Notes under the pieces: model-generated
Seen by the model: only the letters and a program-made list of their open reading frames with translations
Databases searched by the model: none
Told to the model about the DNA's origin: nothing
Program-made: the position numbers and the translations under genes
Shown here: positions 9,163 through 19,240 of the stretch, piece after piece
Position numbering within the stretch: position 1 is the stretch's first letter
How the letters are laid out: each line of letters starts with the position of its first letter
Assembly (NCBI GenBank): GCA_013360485.1
Contig: JABWBN010000015.1
Span: forward strand, 1-41,325
Length of the DNA stretch: 41,325 nt
Source: Burkholderiaceae bacterium
GTDB taxonomy: Bacteria; Pseudomonadota; Gammaproteobacteria; Burkholderiales; Burkholderiaceae_C
Reading direction: 5' to 3'

Positions 9163-9229
9163 GCTGATGCCAGGTGGTCGGGGCCGTCCAGGTGGCGACC
9201 GGAACACCTACGGGCCAAACCCTGCCGGC

Positions 9230-10858
9230 TCATGGCACCGCGTGTCCTTGCTTGAGAGCACGCAGCACGCGGGCTGCCGCGCTGCGCACGAGCGACGGCG
9301 GGCGGACCATCATCGCCAGATGGGCAGCGAAGAGCTTCTCGATGGCCGGCAGGCGCAGTGCCCAGTGCTGGTCGGCGGAGACGTCGCGAAGCAGCCAAGT
9401 CTGTCCTGATCGGTCGATCCACAGCAGTTGCAGCAGGCGCCAGTCGCCCTGCAGGTAGGCGCGCATGTGCTCGCCGGGTGTGGCATCCGGCACGGTGGCG
9501 CAGCCATCATCGCCCTCGTCGGGCACATGGGGCTCGTCCATCAACTCGGCCGGCACGGTGTCGAGCGTGCCGACATCCAGCGCGTCGCTCTGGCTGTCGA
9601 CGTCCAGCTGCAACTGCAGGATCTCGGGTTGTGCGACGCTCAGCGCGCGCTCGAAGCCATGGCGCTCAAACGCTTCGAGTCGGCCCAGCGCCCACTCGAA
9701 TCGCGCCACACTGGCCTGGCCGTCGGACACGAGATGGTCGATGAGTTGCCGTGCATAGCCCAGGCTGCGCTCGATGTCGCTGGCCGGCGCCGTGCCCACC
9801 AGGTGGGACAGGCGATCCATGAAACGCCAGACCGGGTGGTCGTAGTCCTCGAGCATGCGCGCGTCTTGCATGGCCAGCCGCAGTGCGGTGGGATGCAGGC
9901 GCAGCAGCAACGTGAGGCAGGTGGGCACCACATTGCGGTCGGCCTGTATGGCATCGAACAACCGAGAGAGCAACTCGATCAGCTGCGCGTCGACTGCGCC
10001 GCCCGGACTGGCCACGGGCGGTGCGCCGAACATGGCTGCGGACACCGCCGGTGCAGAGTGACCTGCGGCACGGCCAGGCTCGACCGGCGAGAGCGCTGCG
10101 GGCATCGGCGGCGGGATGCCGTCCAGTGGCATCGGCAGGCTCTCGCGCATCTCGTTGAGCGTGGTGGCCAGCGGCGCCTGCACGGTATCGCCGGAGGCGC
10201 GCGTAGAGGGCGACACCACGATTGTGCGGTAGGCTGCCGGCTCCACGCCCTGCTCTTCGAGGCGGGTGCAGGCAGCCGCATAGCTCTGGCGCAGCGTTCG
10301 CGCCAGCGGCTCGGCCGCATCGTGCAGCAACGCGGTGCGCGCTTGCGGTGGAAGCGGCACGGACTGCAGGCCGTCCCACAAGGCCCGCACCCAGGCATCG
10401 GGTCGGAAGGGGTTGGTGTCGCGCGAGACGTTGAAGTCACCCACCAGCGCCGAGGTGAACGACTGCAATTCGCGCAACTCGAACTCGGCCATCGACTTGA
10501 TGCGCTCGACGGCGCGGGCTTGTTCGATGTCGGCCGACACCGAATCTTCATCGATCAGCGACAGCACCAGCTTGGCGCCACCCGAGGCTGCGGCCCCCGT
10601 CGTTGCCGGTGCTGCTGCCTTGCCACCGATGGAAGCCAGTGTCGCGCGCACCTGCTCGCGCAAGGCCCGCACGGCAGCGTTGACCAGGTCGGGGCGGTGC
10701 ATCTGCAGCAGCCGCGTGGCGTCGCCACCCTGGCGCGTCTGCGGCCCGCGGGTCTGAGTCCATCGCTCCTGCACCGTATCGACCACCTGGTCGAAGGTCA
10801 TCGGGGCGCGGAGCATCTCGTCTTCAACGAAGTCCTGCAAGGTGGGGCGTCGGCTCAT
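9230..10858 (-). CDS. DUF1631 family protein, function unknown
   Basis: This 542-residue protein has no signal peptide and no membrane segments. It resembles the DUF1631 family of pseudomonads and betaproteobacteria: there is an 'NPFRPDAWVRAL' block near residue 165 and a helical block 'SRLFDAIQADRNV...HPVWRFMDRL' near 300-360. The C-terminal part (about 460-520, 'GDWRLLQLLWIDRSGQTWLL') looks like the small beta domain that ends such proteins. It appears short for the family, and an Ala/Pro-rich linker lies around 250-290. I chose ATG 10858 because a GATAAT box ends 24 bases upstream; ATG 10912 would lie upstream of that box. No function is assigned. Confidence 0.7.
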   Translation of the reverse strand: MSRRPTLQDFVEDEMLRAPMTFDQVVDTVQERWTQTRGPQTRQGGDATRLLQMHRPDLVNAAVRALREQVRATLASIGGKAAAPATTGAAASGGAKLVLSLIDEDSVSADIEQARAVERIKSMAEFELRELQSFTSALVGDFNVSRDTNPFRPDAWVRALWDGLQSVPLPPQARTALLHDAAEPLARTLRQSYAAACTRLEEQGVEPAAYRTIVVSPSTRASGDTVQAPLATTLNEMRESLPMPLDGIPPPMPAALSPVEPGRAAGHSAPAVSAAMFGAPPVASPGGAVDAQLIELLSRLFDAIQADRNVVPTCLTLLLRLHPTALRLAMQDARMLEDYDHPVWRFMDRLSHLVGTAPASDIERSLGYARQLIDHLVSDGQASVARFEWALGRLEAFERHGFERALSVAQPEILQLQLDVDSQSDALDVGTLDTVPAELMDEPHVPDEGDDGCATVPDATPGEHMRAYLQGDWRLLQLLWIDRSGQTWLLRDVSADQHWALRLPAIEKLFAAHLAMMVRPPSLVRSAAARVLRALKQGHAVP

Positions 10859-10930
10859 GACTGCAGCGTGGCGTTCGCGCGGATTATCGTCCGCGCGACG
10901 CGGTGGCGACATGCTGGCGCGCCCCAATGC

Positions 10931-10956
10931 AAACGGGCCGCCCGAAGGCAGCCCGT
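10931..10956 (-). terminator. groEL terminator
   Basis: On the minus strand a 10-bp stem (one G-U pair) closed by a UUCG tetraloop is followed by TTT. It lies 79 bases beyond the groEL stop. Confidence 0.6.
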
Positions 10957-11034
10957 GGAGCCACGCGGCTCGCGCCGCGCGATCGATTGCGCCTGGTGCA
11001 GCGCGGCTCGCGCACTGCACCGGGTGCCTGGGTC

Positions 11035-12699
<1,665 letters not shown>

Positions 12700-12751
12700 T
12701 CAGGGATAGGTTGTGGCGTCAGCCTGCGACGAAAGTGATTGCCCTGGGCAA

Positions 12752-13042
12752 TTACTTCTCGATGACCGCGAAGAGATCCTCTTCGCGCATCACCAGCAGC
12801 TCATCGCCATCGACCTTGACGGTCTGGCCGCTGTACTTGCCGAACAGGACTCGGTCGCCCACCTTGATGTTCAGGGCCACGAAGTCGCCCTTGTCGTTGC
12901 GCTTGCCCGGGCCCACGGCCAGCACCTCGCCCTGATCGGGCTTCTCTGCGGCGTTGTCGGGGATCACGATGCCCGAGGCGGTCTTGGTTTCGTTCTCCAG
13001 GCGCTTGACGATCACGCGATCGTGCAACGGACGAAGTTTCAT
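12752..13042 (-). CDS. groES: GroES, 10-kDa co-chaperonin
   Basis: This heptameric lid closes the GroEL chamber. The 96 residues match the family from '[16 protein letters not shown]' through the mobile loop region (about 17-32, '[18 protein letters not shown]') to '[17 protein letters not shown]'. A strong AAGGAG precedes ATG 13042. The transcript has a 5' leader of about 130 bases from the CIRCE-controlled promoter. groES-groEL order and spacing are the usual ones. Confidence 0.99.
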   Translation of the reverse strand: MKLRPLHDRVIVKRLENETKTASGIVIPDNAAEKPDQGEVLAVGPGKRNDKGDFVALNIKVGDRVLFGKYSGQTVKVDGDELLVMREEDLFAVIEK

Positions 13043-13144
13043 CGCATCTCCTTGGATGTCGCTGTCTGCTCAGAAAGGGGTAAGCGCCCATGTAAGTGAG
13101 CACTTATTTACATTTTGGCCGAATCAGATTGGCCGACTCGGTTG

Positions 13145-13171
13145 TTAGCACTCGATGTGGTTGAGTGCTAG
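13145..13171 (-). promoter_or_regulatory. CIRCE operator (HrcA binding site)
   Basis: The inverted repeat TTAGCACTC-N9-GAGTGCTAG matches the CIRCE consensus (TTAGCACTC-N9-GAGTGCTAA) except for the last base. It begins about seven bases downstream of the -10 box, so a bound repressor would cover the transcription start of groES-groEL. HrcA is the known ligand of this element; hrcA itself is not in the window. Confidence 0.93.
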
Positions 13172-13178
13172 CAGCTCG

Positions 13179-13207
13179 ATTATAGGGTCGAGTCTGCGCT
13201 GTTCAAG
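13179..13207 (-). promoter_or_regulatory. groES-groEL promoter, sigma70 with overlapping sigma32-like elements
   Basis: On the minus strand TTGAAC (13206-13201), a 16-base spacer and a perfect TATAAT (13184-13179) form a strong sigma70 promoter. Shifted by one base, CTTGAA-N14-CCCTATAA also resembles the sigma32 pattern CTTGAA-N13-15-CCCCATNT. Basal, HrcA-repressed and heat-activated transcription could use the same site. Confidence 0.75.
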
Positions 13208-13238
13208 GGGGTGTGTGCCGGCCACGAGGCTCGTGGGG

Positions 13239-13448
13239 TCACCGTGAATCCCCAGTCTGCCGGTCCGGATCGTCAGGCGGTGCTGCCGGCATGCGATAGC
13301 GCTCGCTGGCCCACGCGCCGAGATCGGCTCGCCGACACCACTCGCTGCAAAACGGCCGCCACGGGTTGTGCGGACCGTATTCCGTGGGCGTTCCGCAGGC
13401 CGGGCAGTCGACCTGCCGCTGGCGCAACTGAACGGGCTGAGTGGTCAT
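13239..13448 (-). CDS. yacG: YacG, zinc-finger DNA gyrase inhibitor
   Basis: This 69-residue protein has the YacG zinc site: CPACG near residues 15-19 paired with '[19 protein letters not shown]' at about 33-51 (Cys-x3-Cys). In E. coli YacG binds GyrB and blocks DNA binding by gyrase. The short acidic, Pro-rich C-terminal tail ('[11 protein letters not shown]') is typical. The gene sits 12 bases downstream of zapD in the usual betaproteobacterial order. Confidence 0.93.
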   Translation of the reverse strand: MTTQPVQLRQRQVDCPACGTPTEYGPHNPWRPFCSEWCRRADLGAWASERYRMPAAPPDDPDRQTGDSR

Positions 13449-13460
13449 GTCACTCGGGCT

Positions 13461-14216
13461 TCAGCCGCAAAACGTCAATTCGAAGGATTCGTCATCCTGC
13501 ACCGGCCGCAGCCGCCCATCCGGCTCGCAGCGCATCATGCGCACCGAAACCATGAGGCGGTGCCCGGTGATCTCGGGAATGAGGCCGCTCGACGGGTCGA
13601 TGCGCAACCGCAGGAGTTGGTATGCCCTTCCGGGCGGCAGGCTCTGCTGGTACTGACCATTCGTGGTGACCACCTTGTGCGATACGCCGGCATCGCGCAG
13701 CAACTGCAGCAACACTTGCAATGACGCGGCCAGCGGCTCCAACGTGGAAATCCAGCCTTCCAGGTCGGTCCGCCGCCGCTCGCCGCTGCGTTGCTGCCAT
13801 GCGTAATAGGCCGGCAGGTCGAATTCGCAGGTGCCGCCGGGAATGCTGATCCGGCTGCGCACGCTCATCAGCCATTCGTTGCCGGTCAGCAGTTGCGCCG
13901 CCTTGCCGAACTGGTGACTGAGGCCATCGAAGGCATGGTCCAGGCGTGCGGTGATCTCATCGAGCGCCTGCTGCGAAACGTTCGGATTGCCGCGGTAGGC
14001 CGCGAGCTGGCTGCGGTGCCGCTCGAGTTCCTTGAGCAACTCGGACTTGAGGTCGGCACGCGCCGAAACGTCGAGGATCTCGAACAGGGTGACCAGGGCG
14101 AAGTGGTGGTCGACCGCTGCCTCGCGTGGCAACAACTGCCCCAACCGGTCGAGCAGATGCTCGAGCCGCAGCATGGTGCGGATGCTCTCGTTGAACGGGT
14201 ACTCGTACAGGATCAA
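13461..14216 (-). CDS. zapD: ZapD, cell-division protein (FtsZ ring stabiliser)
   Basis: ZapD (YacF/DUF1342) is a cytoplasmic protein that cross-links FtsZ filaments. The 251-residue sequence has the characteristic start 'ILYEYPFNESIRTMLRLEHL' and a C-terminal beta region ('YQLLRLRIDPSSGLIPEITG'). The start codon is TTG (14216), supported by a GAGG Shine-Dalgarno sequence at the right distance and by the match of the first residues to the family. No nearer ATG would keep the conserved N-terminus. It lies between coaE and yacG. Confidence 0.93.
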   Translation of the reverse strand: MILYEYPFNESIRTMLRLEHLLDRLGQLLPREAAVDHHFALVTLFEILDVSARADLKSELLKELERHRSQLAAYRGNPNVSQQALDEITARLDHAFDGLSHQFGKAAQLLTGNEWLMSVRSRISIPGGTCEFDLPAYYAWQQRSGERRRTDLEGWISTLEPLAASLQVLLQLLRDAGVSHKVVTTNGQYQQSLPPGRAYQLLRLRIDPSSGLIPEITGHRLMVSVRMMRCEPDGRLRPVQDDESFELTFCG

Positions 14217-14280
14217 GGCGCAACCTCATCGTGGCCGACTGGCGTCTTTCCGGGCGGCCGCGCCATTGTTTCACAGGGCG

Positions 14281-14910
14281 TCAGAGCGGCCGGTTGGACA
14301 GCGGGTCGTGTGGTGCGCGATCGACCCATAGCCGAAACAGGTCGCGCACCTGATCGCGCAGGTCGTCGAGCGACAGCCCGGCGTTGTGAATCACGGCATC
14401 CGCGATGCCGCGCCGTCGCGGGCGACTGGCCTGCTGGGCGATGATGGTGCGCACTTGGGAAGGTTGCCAGCCAGAGCGTTCGACCACGCGCTCGACCTGG
14501 ACTTCCTCAGGGCAGTCGACGACGAGTATGCGATCACAACGGGCACGCCACGCGGCCGATTCCGCCAGCAGCGGCACGTCGAAGACCACCGGTCCCTCAG
14601 CGGCCTGCGCCTGCCGTAGGGCCTCCAGGCCGATGACCGGATGCACGATGGCCTCGAGGCGACGCTTGGCCAGCGGATCCGAGAAGGCGAGTTCGCGCAT
14701 GTGCACCCGATCGAGTGCGCCGTCCGCAGCGACTGCCTTATCGCCGAATGCATCGCGGATGGCTGCCATGGCGGCGCCACCGGGCGCGGTGATGGCGTGG
14801 GCGATGGCATCGGTGTCGACCAGGGTGGCCCCGAGCGCGACCCACATGCGCGCGACCGTGCTCTTGCCGCTGCCGATTCCGCCGGTCAGTCCGATGCGCA
14901 CAGCAGCCAC
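14281..14910 (-). CDS. coaE: CoaE, dephospho-CoA kinase
   Basis: CoaE catalyses the last step of coenzyme A synthesis, ATP-dependent phosphorylation of dephospho-CoA at the 3'-OH. The P-loop 'GLTGGIGSGKST' starts near residue 7, 'DTDAIAH' (catalytic Asp) follows near 33, and 'VVFDVPLLAESAAW' and 'DCPEEVQVERV' are the usual later motifs. The length of about 209 residues is normal. The start is GTG (14910; an in-frame GTG at 14901 is an alternative). It is in the pilD-coaE-zapD-yacG cluster, 22 bases after pilD. Confidence 0.96.
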   Translation of the reverse strand: MAAVRIGLTGGIGSGKSTVARMWVALGATLVDTDAIAHAITAPGGAAMAAIRDAFGDKAVAADGALDRVHMRELAFSDPLAKRRLEAIVHPVIGLEALRQAQAAEGPVVFDVPLLAESAAWRARCDRILVVDCPEEVQVERVVERSGWQPSQVRTIIAQQASRPRRRGIADAVIHNAGLSLDDLRDQVRDLFRLWVDRAPHDPLSNRPL

Positions 14911-14932
14911 TGTTGGCTATCGCCGGAGCGGG

Positions 14933-15868
14933 TCAGCCCAGCCCCCACAGCCGCAGCAGTTCACGGCCGAAGAAGACAGCTGCCAATCCGCCCCCAGCGA
15001 GGTAAGGCCCGAACGGTATGGGAACGCTGCGACCGTGTCCGCGGGCGGCGATCAGGAAGATGCCCACGGCGGCGCCAACGATCGACGACAGAAGGATGAT
15101 CGCGGGCAGCAATTGCCAGCCCAACATCGCGCCCAACCCGGCCAACAGCTTGAAGTCGCCCTCGGCCATGCCCTGCGCGCCGCGTATCACCCGATAGAGC
15201 GATGCCACCGCCCACAGTGAGAAGTAGCCGAACAGCGCACCCAACGCCGACTGCTCCAGGCTGATCGGCAACCAGCGCTGCCAAGCGGCGAGCAGACCGA
15301 GGCCGATCAACGGCAAGGTCAGGTCGTCGGGAAGCAAGGTGGTGTCGAGGTCGATCAGGGCGGCGGCCACGACCAGCGCCACGGCCAGGCACAGCACAAC
15401 GGTGGTCGCAGTGGGGCCGAACCGCGCAGCCACAGCAAAGAACAGGCTGCCGGTGAGCATCTCGACCAAGGGGTAGCGCCAGGAGATCGGCGCCTTGCAG
15501 GCCGAGCACCGTCGGCGCAGCCACAGCCAGCTCAAAACCGGGATGTTCTCGTACCAGGCGATCAGATGGCCGCAGTGCGGACAGCGCGACCGTGGGCGCG
15601 CCAGCGAAAGGGCGGGCAGCGCATCCAAGTCTGCTTCGAGCGCCTGCCCGGCGCGGGCCAGTTCAGGCAGCCGCCGCGATCCTGTGCCCAACACCCGCTG
15701 CATGGCTGCGCTGTCTTGCAGGTACTGCGCGGCATCGCGCAGCCAGCCGCGTTCGAGCAGCACCGGCTTGCGGTGGATCACCACATTGAGAAAGCTGCCG
15801 ATCAACAGCCCGAGCACGCCCAGGGCCGCCGGTGACAGCAGCCACTGCCACTCGCCTGAAGGACCCAC
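14933..15868 (-). CDS. pilD: PilD, prepilin peptidase and N-methyltransferase
   Basis: This is the inner-membrane aspartic protease that cleaves and N-methylates type IV prepilins and type II secretion pseudopilins. The N-terminal zinc-binding four-Cys site (CPHC ... CSAC, near residues 96-125) and the two catalytic Asp motifs ('IDLDTTLLPDDLTLP' near 195 and 'GMAEGDFKLLAGLG' near 243) are all present. Multiple transmembrane helices follow. The 311-residue length includes an extra loop of about 45 residues between the first helix and the Cys motif, common in this group. The start is GTG, three bases after the pilC stop. Confidence 0.95.
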   Translation of the reverse strand: MGPSGEWQWLLSPAALGVLGLLIGSFLNVVIHRKPVLLERGWLRDAAQYLQDSAAMQRVLGTGSRRLPELARAGQALEADLDALPALSLARPRSRCPHCGHLIAWYENIPVLSWLWLRRRCSACKAPISWRYPLVEMLTGSLFFAVAARFGPTATTVVLCLAVALVVAAALIDLDTTLLPDDLTLPLIGLGLLAAWQRWLPISLEQSALGALFGYFSLWAVASLYRVIRGAQGMAEGDFKLLAGLGAMLGWQLLPAIILLSSIVGAAVGIFLIAARGHGRSVPIPFGPYLAGGGLAAVFFGRELLRLWGLG

Positions 15869-15871
15869 GGG

Positions 15872-17092
15872 TCAGACCACCGCGCCGAGCTTGAAGATGG
15901 GCAGGTACATCGCGACCACGATGCCACCGATCATCACACCGAGTATCACGATGATGAACGGCTCCATCAGGCTTGACAGACCCTTGACCATTTCGTCCAC
16001 CTCATCCTCGTAGAACTCGGCGGCCTTGCCCAGCATGTGATCCAGCGAGCCGGACTCCTCGCCGATCGAGGTCATCTGCAGCACCATCGTCGGAAAGACG
16101 CCCGAGGTTTGCATGGCAGTCGTCAACGCCGATCCCGTGGACACATCGCGCTGGATCTGCTGTGTGGCCTGTGCATAAACGGCGTTGCCAGCCGCGCCGC
16201 CAACGGAGTCGAGCGCCTCGACCAATGGGACGCCCGCAGCGAACATGGTGGCCAGCGTTCGCGTCCAACGGGCGAGCACCGACTTGTTGATCAGGTCACC
16301 GAACACCGGCAGTCGCAACAGCAACCGGTCCATGGCCATCTGCATCTTCTCCGAACGCTTCCACGTCTGGAAGAACATGTAGCCGCCGCCGATGAGCACG
16401 CCGAAGATGATCCACCAATACGCGACGAAAAATTCGGACATGGCGATGACCACCAGTGTCGGTGCTGGCAGATCGGCACCGAACGACCGGAACACATCCT
16501 TGAACGCCGGAATGACCTTGATCATGATGATGGTCAGCACCAGGAAGGCCACCACCAGCACGGCGATCGGGTACATCAGCGCCGACTTGATCTTCGACTT
16601 CAGCGCCATGGTCTTCTCCTGGTAGATCGCCAGGCGATCCAGCAGGGCTTCCAGGATGCCCCCGGACTCACCGGCCTCGACCAGGTTGCAGTACAGCGCG
16701 TCGAAGTAAAGCGGATGCTTGCGAAACGCGGCCGACAGGCTGGTGCCGGTCTCGACGTCCTGGCGGATGTCGTTGAGCAGTCGCGTCAGCTTCGGATTGG
16801 TGGCGCCGCGCGCCACGATGTCGAAAGACTGCAACAACGGAACGCCCGCCTTCATCATCGTGGCCAGTTGCCTGGTGAAGATGGCGATGTCCTTTTGCTT
16901 GATCGCGCGGCCGCCACTGGTGCGGCGCTTCTTGACCTTGGTCAGCAGGATGCCCTGGCGGCGCAATGTGGCGCTGACTGCGGCCTCGCCGCCGGCACGG
17001 ACCTCGCCCCGCACGACCTTGCCGTTGCGGTCGCGGCCCTCCCACTCGAAAACCGCCTCCTTGATGTTGCGTGCTGCCTGTGCAGTTGCCAT
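15872..17092 (-). CDS. pilC: PilC, type IV pilus inner-membrane platform protein
   Basis: PilC anchors the PilB motor and transfers pilin subunits into the growing fibre. The 406-residue protein has two T2SSF repeats (about 72-195 and 275-400; 'FTRQLATMMKAGVPLLQSFD' and 'WTRTLATMFAAGVPLVEALD') and three transmembrane helices (near 172-195, 225-245, 378-400). The N-terminal domain begins 'FEWEGRDRNGKVVRGEV'. It lies between pilB (61 bases) and pilD (3 bases) in one transcription unit. Confidence 0.96.
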   Translation of the reverse strand: MATAQAARNIKEAVFEWEGRDRNGKVVRGEVRAGGEAAVSATLRRQGILLTKVKKRRTSGGRAIKQKDIAIFTRQLATMMKAGVPLLQSFDIVARGATNPKLTRLLNDIRQDVETGTSLSAAFRKHPLYFDALYCNLVEAGESGGILEALLDRLAIYQEKTMALKSKIKSALMYPIAVLVVAFLVLTIIMIKVIPAFKDVFRSFGADLPAPTLVVIAMSEFFVAYWWIIFGVLIGGGYMFFQTWKRSEKMQMAMDRLLLRLPVFGDLINKSVLARWTRTLATMFAAGVPLVEALDSVGGAAGNAVYAQATQQIQRDVSTGSALTTAMQTSGVFPTMVLQMTSIGEESGSLDHMLGKAAEFYEDEVDEMVKGLSSLMEPFIIVILGVMIGGIVVAMYLPIFKLGAVV

Positions 17093-17153
17093 GGTTGTCT
17101 CGGCTCCGATCAGTCTTGAGCTGTGGCGGGGCCCTGCAGGGCCCTCGTCGGGT

Positions 17154-18905
17154 TCATTCGTTCGTGACGGCGATCACTTCCTCGAGCGAGGTGGCACCCA
17201 TTCGGACCTTCAATAGCCCGGACTGGCGCAGATCGCGTACACCGTCCTTGCGGGCCTGCTCCGCGATGTCGATTGCCGTGCCCTCGGCCAGGATGATGCG
17301 CTGTTGTGCCTCGGTGATGGGCATCACTTGGTAAATGCCGACCCGTCCCTTGTAGCCGTTATTGCACGACGAGCATCCCACGGCCCGATAAGGCTTCCAG
17401 GAGCCATCGAGGTCTTCGGGCCGATATCCAGCTCTCAGCAGGGCATCGCGCGGGTACTCGGCGGGTGTCTTGCAGCTTTCACACAGGCGGCGGGCAAGGC
17501 GTTGAGCCGTGATCAATATGACGCTGGAGGCGATGTTGAACGGCGCAACGCCCATGTTCTGCAGCCGGGTCAGCGTGGTGGGCGCATCGTTGGTATGCAG
17601 CGTGGACATGACGAGGTGGCCGGTCTGGGCGGCCTTGATCGCGATGTCGGCGGTTTCCAGGTCACGGATCTCGCCCACCATGATGATGTCAGGATCCTGC
17701 CGCAGGAAAGATTTCAGCGCCGCGGCGAAATTCAGACCGGCGCGATCGTTCACGTTGACCTGGTTGATGCCGGGCAGGTTGATTTCGGCCGGATCCTCCA
17801 CTGTCGAGATGTTGACCCCGGGCTGGTTCAGGATGTTCAGGCAGGTATAGAGCGAGACCGTCTTGCCCGAGCCCGTCGGACCGGTCACCAGCACCATGCC
17901 GTATGGGCGCCCGATGGCCGCGAGCAGCCGCTCCTTTTCGATCTTCTCGTAGCCCAGCGCTTCGATGCCCAACTTGGCGCTGGACGGGTCGAGGATACGA
18001 ATGACGATCTTCTCGCCGAAGAGCGTCGGCAGCGTCGAGATGCGGAAGTCGATGGCCTTGTTGCCGAACTTCAGCTTCATCCGGCCGTCCTGGGGAACGC
18101 GCTTCTCCGCAATGTCCAGACGACTGATGACCTTGATGCGCGACGCGAGTTTCTCCTTGATGGCGATCGGCGGCTGGGTGATTTCGCGCAGCTCACCGTC
18201 CACCCGGAATCTCACCCGGTAGTGGCTCTCGTATGGTTCGAAGTGCAGGTCCGACGCGCGCATGTTGATGGCGTCGATCAGCATCTTCTGCAGAAACCGA
18301 ACGACCGGTGCGTCCTCGACGTCGGCGGTTACCTCGGCCGACTCGGCCGAGGTGTCCTCCTCGGTGACGTCGAACTCGAAGTCGTCGCCGGCAATGCTCT
18401 CCAGGGCTTCGGTCGTGCTGGTGCCCTGCGACTCCAGGATCCGTGCGAGCTTGTCGTACTCAACGATCACCCACTCGGGCGCGAGCTGCGTCGCGAACTT
18501 GATCCGCTCCGACGCCTCCTGATCGGTCGGATCGGTGCAGCCGATGTAGAGGCGGCTTCCGCGTCGCGCCAACGCAACAATGTGGTACTGCTGGGCCAGC
18601 TTCCCATCGATGATGCCCTTGGGCAGCCGCTCCACATCAACGGCGTTGAGGTCGACCAGAGGCACTGCCAGCGTGTTCGAAAGGGTGTGGGCCAGGTCCG
18701 ACGGCGAAACCGCGCCGGACGCGATCACCGACGCCACGAACCCGATCCTGCGCTCCTGGGCGATGCGCGCAAGGTCCTCTGCTGCCTTGGCCGTCAACTT
18801 GCCGGCATGCACCAACACCCTCGCCACTCCGGAGAGGTTGGACTGCTGGGAATCGACAAGGGTGTCCACGCGGTTTCGTGACGCAGGATAAGGCGATCGG
18901 ATCAT
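17154..18905 (-). CDS. pilB: PilB, type IV pilus extension ATPase
   Basis: PilB is the hexameric cytoplasmic motor that powers pilus assembly. The about 583-residue protein has an N-terminal MshEN-type domain (about 25-180), an acidic linker, and the secretion ATPase core. The core shows Walker A GPTGSGKT near residue 341, the Walker B region 'DPDIIMVGEIRDLETADIA', and a four-Cys zinc site (CESC ... CSSC) near 500-535. ATG 18905 is preferred; a TTTACAGT -10-like box ends 19 bases upstream. An in-frame GTG at 18869 would remove 12 residues and is also plausible. It is first in pilB-pilC-pilD. Confidence 0.95.
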   Translation of the reverse strand: MIRSPYPASRNRVDTLVDSQQSNLSGVARVLVHAGKLTAKAAEDLARIAQERRIGFVASVIASGAVSPSDLAHTLSNTLAVPLVDLNAVDVERLPKGIIDGKLAQQYHIVALARRGSRLYIGCTDPTDQEASERIKFATQLAPEWVIVEYDKLARILESQGTSTTEALESIAGDDFEFDVTEEDTSAESAEVTADVEDAPVVRFLQKMLIDAINMRASDLHFEPYESHYRVRFRVDGELREITQPPIAIKEKLASRIKVISRLDIAEKRVPQDGRMKLKFGNKAIDFRISTLPTLFGEKIVIRILDPSSAKLGIEALGYEKIEKERLLAAIGRPYGMVLVTGPTGSGKTVSLYTCLNILNQPGVNISTVEDPAEINLPGINQVNVNDRAGLNFAAALKSFLRQDPDIIMVGEIRDLETADIAIKAAQTGHLVMSTLHTNDAPTTLTRLQNMGVAPFNIASSVILITAQRLARRLCESCKTPAEYPRDALLRAGYRPEDLDGSWKPYRAVGCSSCNNGYKGRVGIYQVMPITEAQQRIILAEGTAIDIAEQARKDGVRDLRQSGLLKVRMGATSLEEVIAVTNE

Positions 18906-19090
18906 GATCCCCGATCCGCCGCACACTGTAAACCGAAGAAGGCACGGATCGGGCGCGCACTTCAGCCGGAAACGGCTGCGTGCGTGGCTGAAGCTGCTTG
19001 AGTGGTCCCGACAGGTGAGGCGAACCGCCGTGACATCGCGATGCGCGATGGACACGCGCTCTGGGAGGACCGCGTTCGCTGCAAGAAACC

Positions 19091-19167
19091 TGGTCGGGGT
19101 GAGAGGATTCGAACCTCCGGCCTCTACGTCCCGAACGTAGCGCTCTACCAGGCTAAGCTACACCCCG
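19091..19167 (-). tRNA. tRNA-Pro(CGG)
   Basis: The 77-base gene folds as a full cloverleaf: acceptor CGGGGTG pairs with CACCCCG, discriminator A, encoded CCA. The anticodon stem CTACG/CGTAG holds loop TTCGGGA (anticodon CGG), and the T arm contains GGTTCGAATCC. It lies downstream of ispB on the same strand. Confidence 0.96.
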
Positions 19168-19240
19168 ATGGCGCGGCGACTGAACCCTGTCGAAGACATG
19201 GGTGTGTGCCGGCGCTTTGGTGGCGGAGGGTCGGATCGCG

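Noticed and set aside
18963..18978. Small GAAA-loop hairpin between tRNA-Pro and pilB
   Set aside because: A six-base-pair stem without a T-run on the minus strand; likely chance in GC-rich DNA.
19091..19167. tRNA-Pro as an integration (att) site
   Set aside because: No integrase, no duplicated tRNA 3' end and only core genes on both sides.
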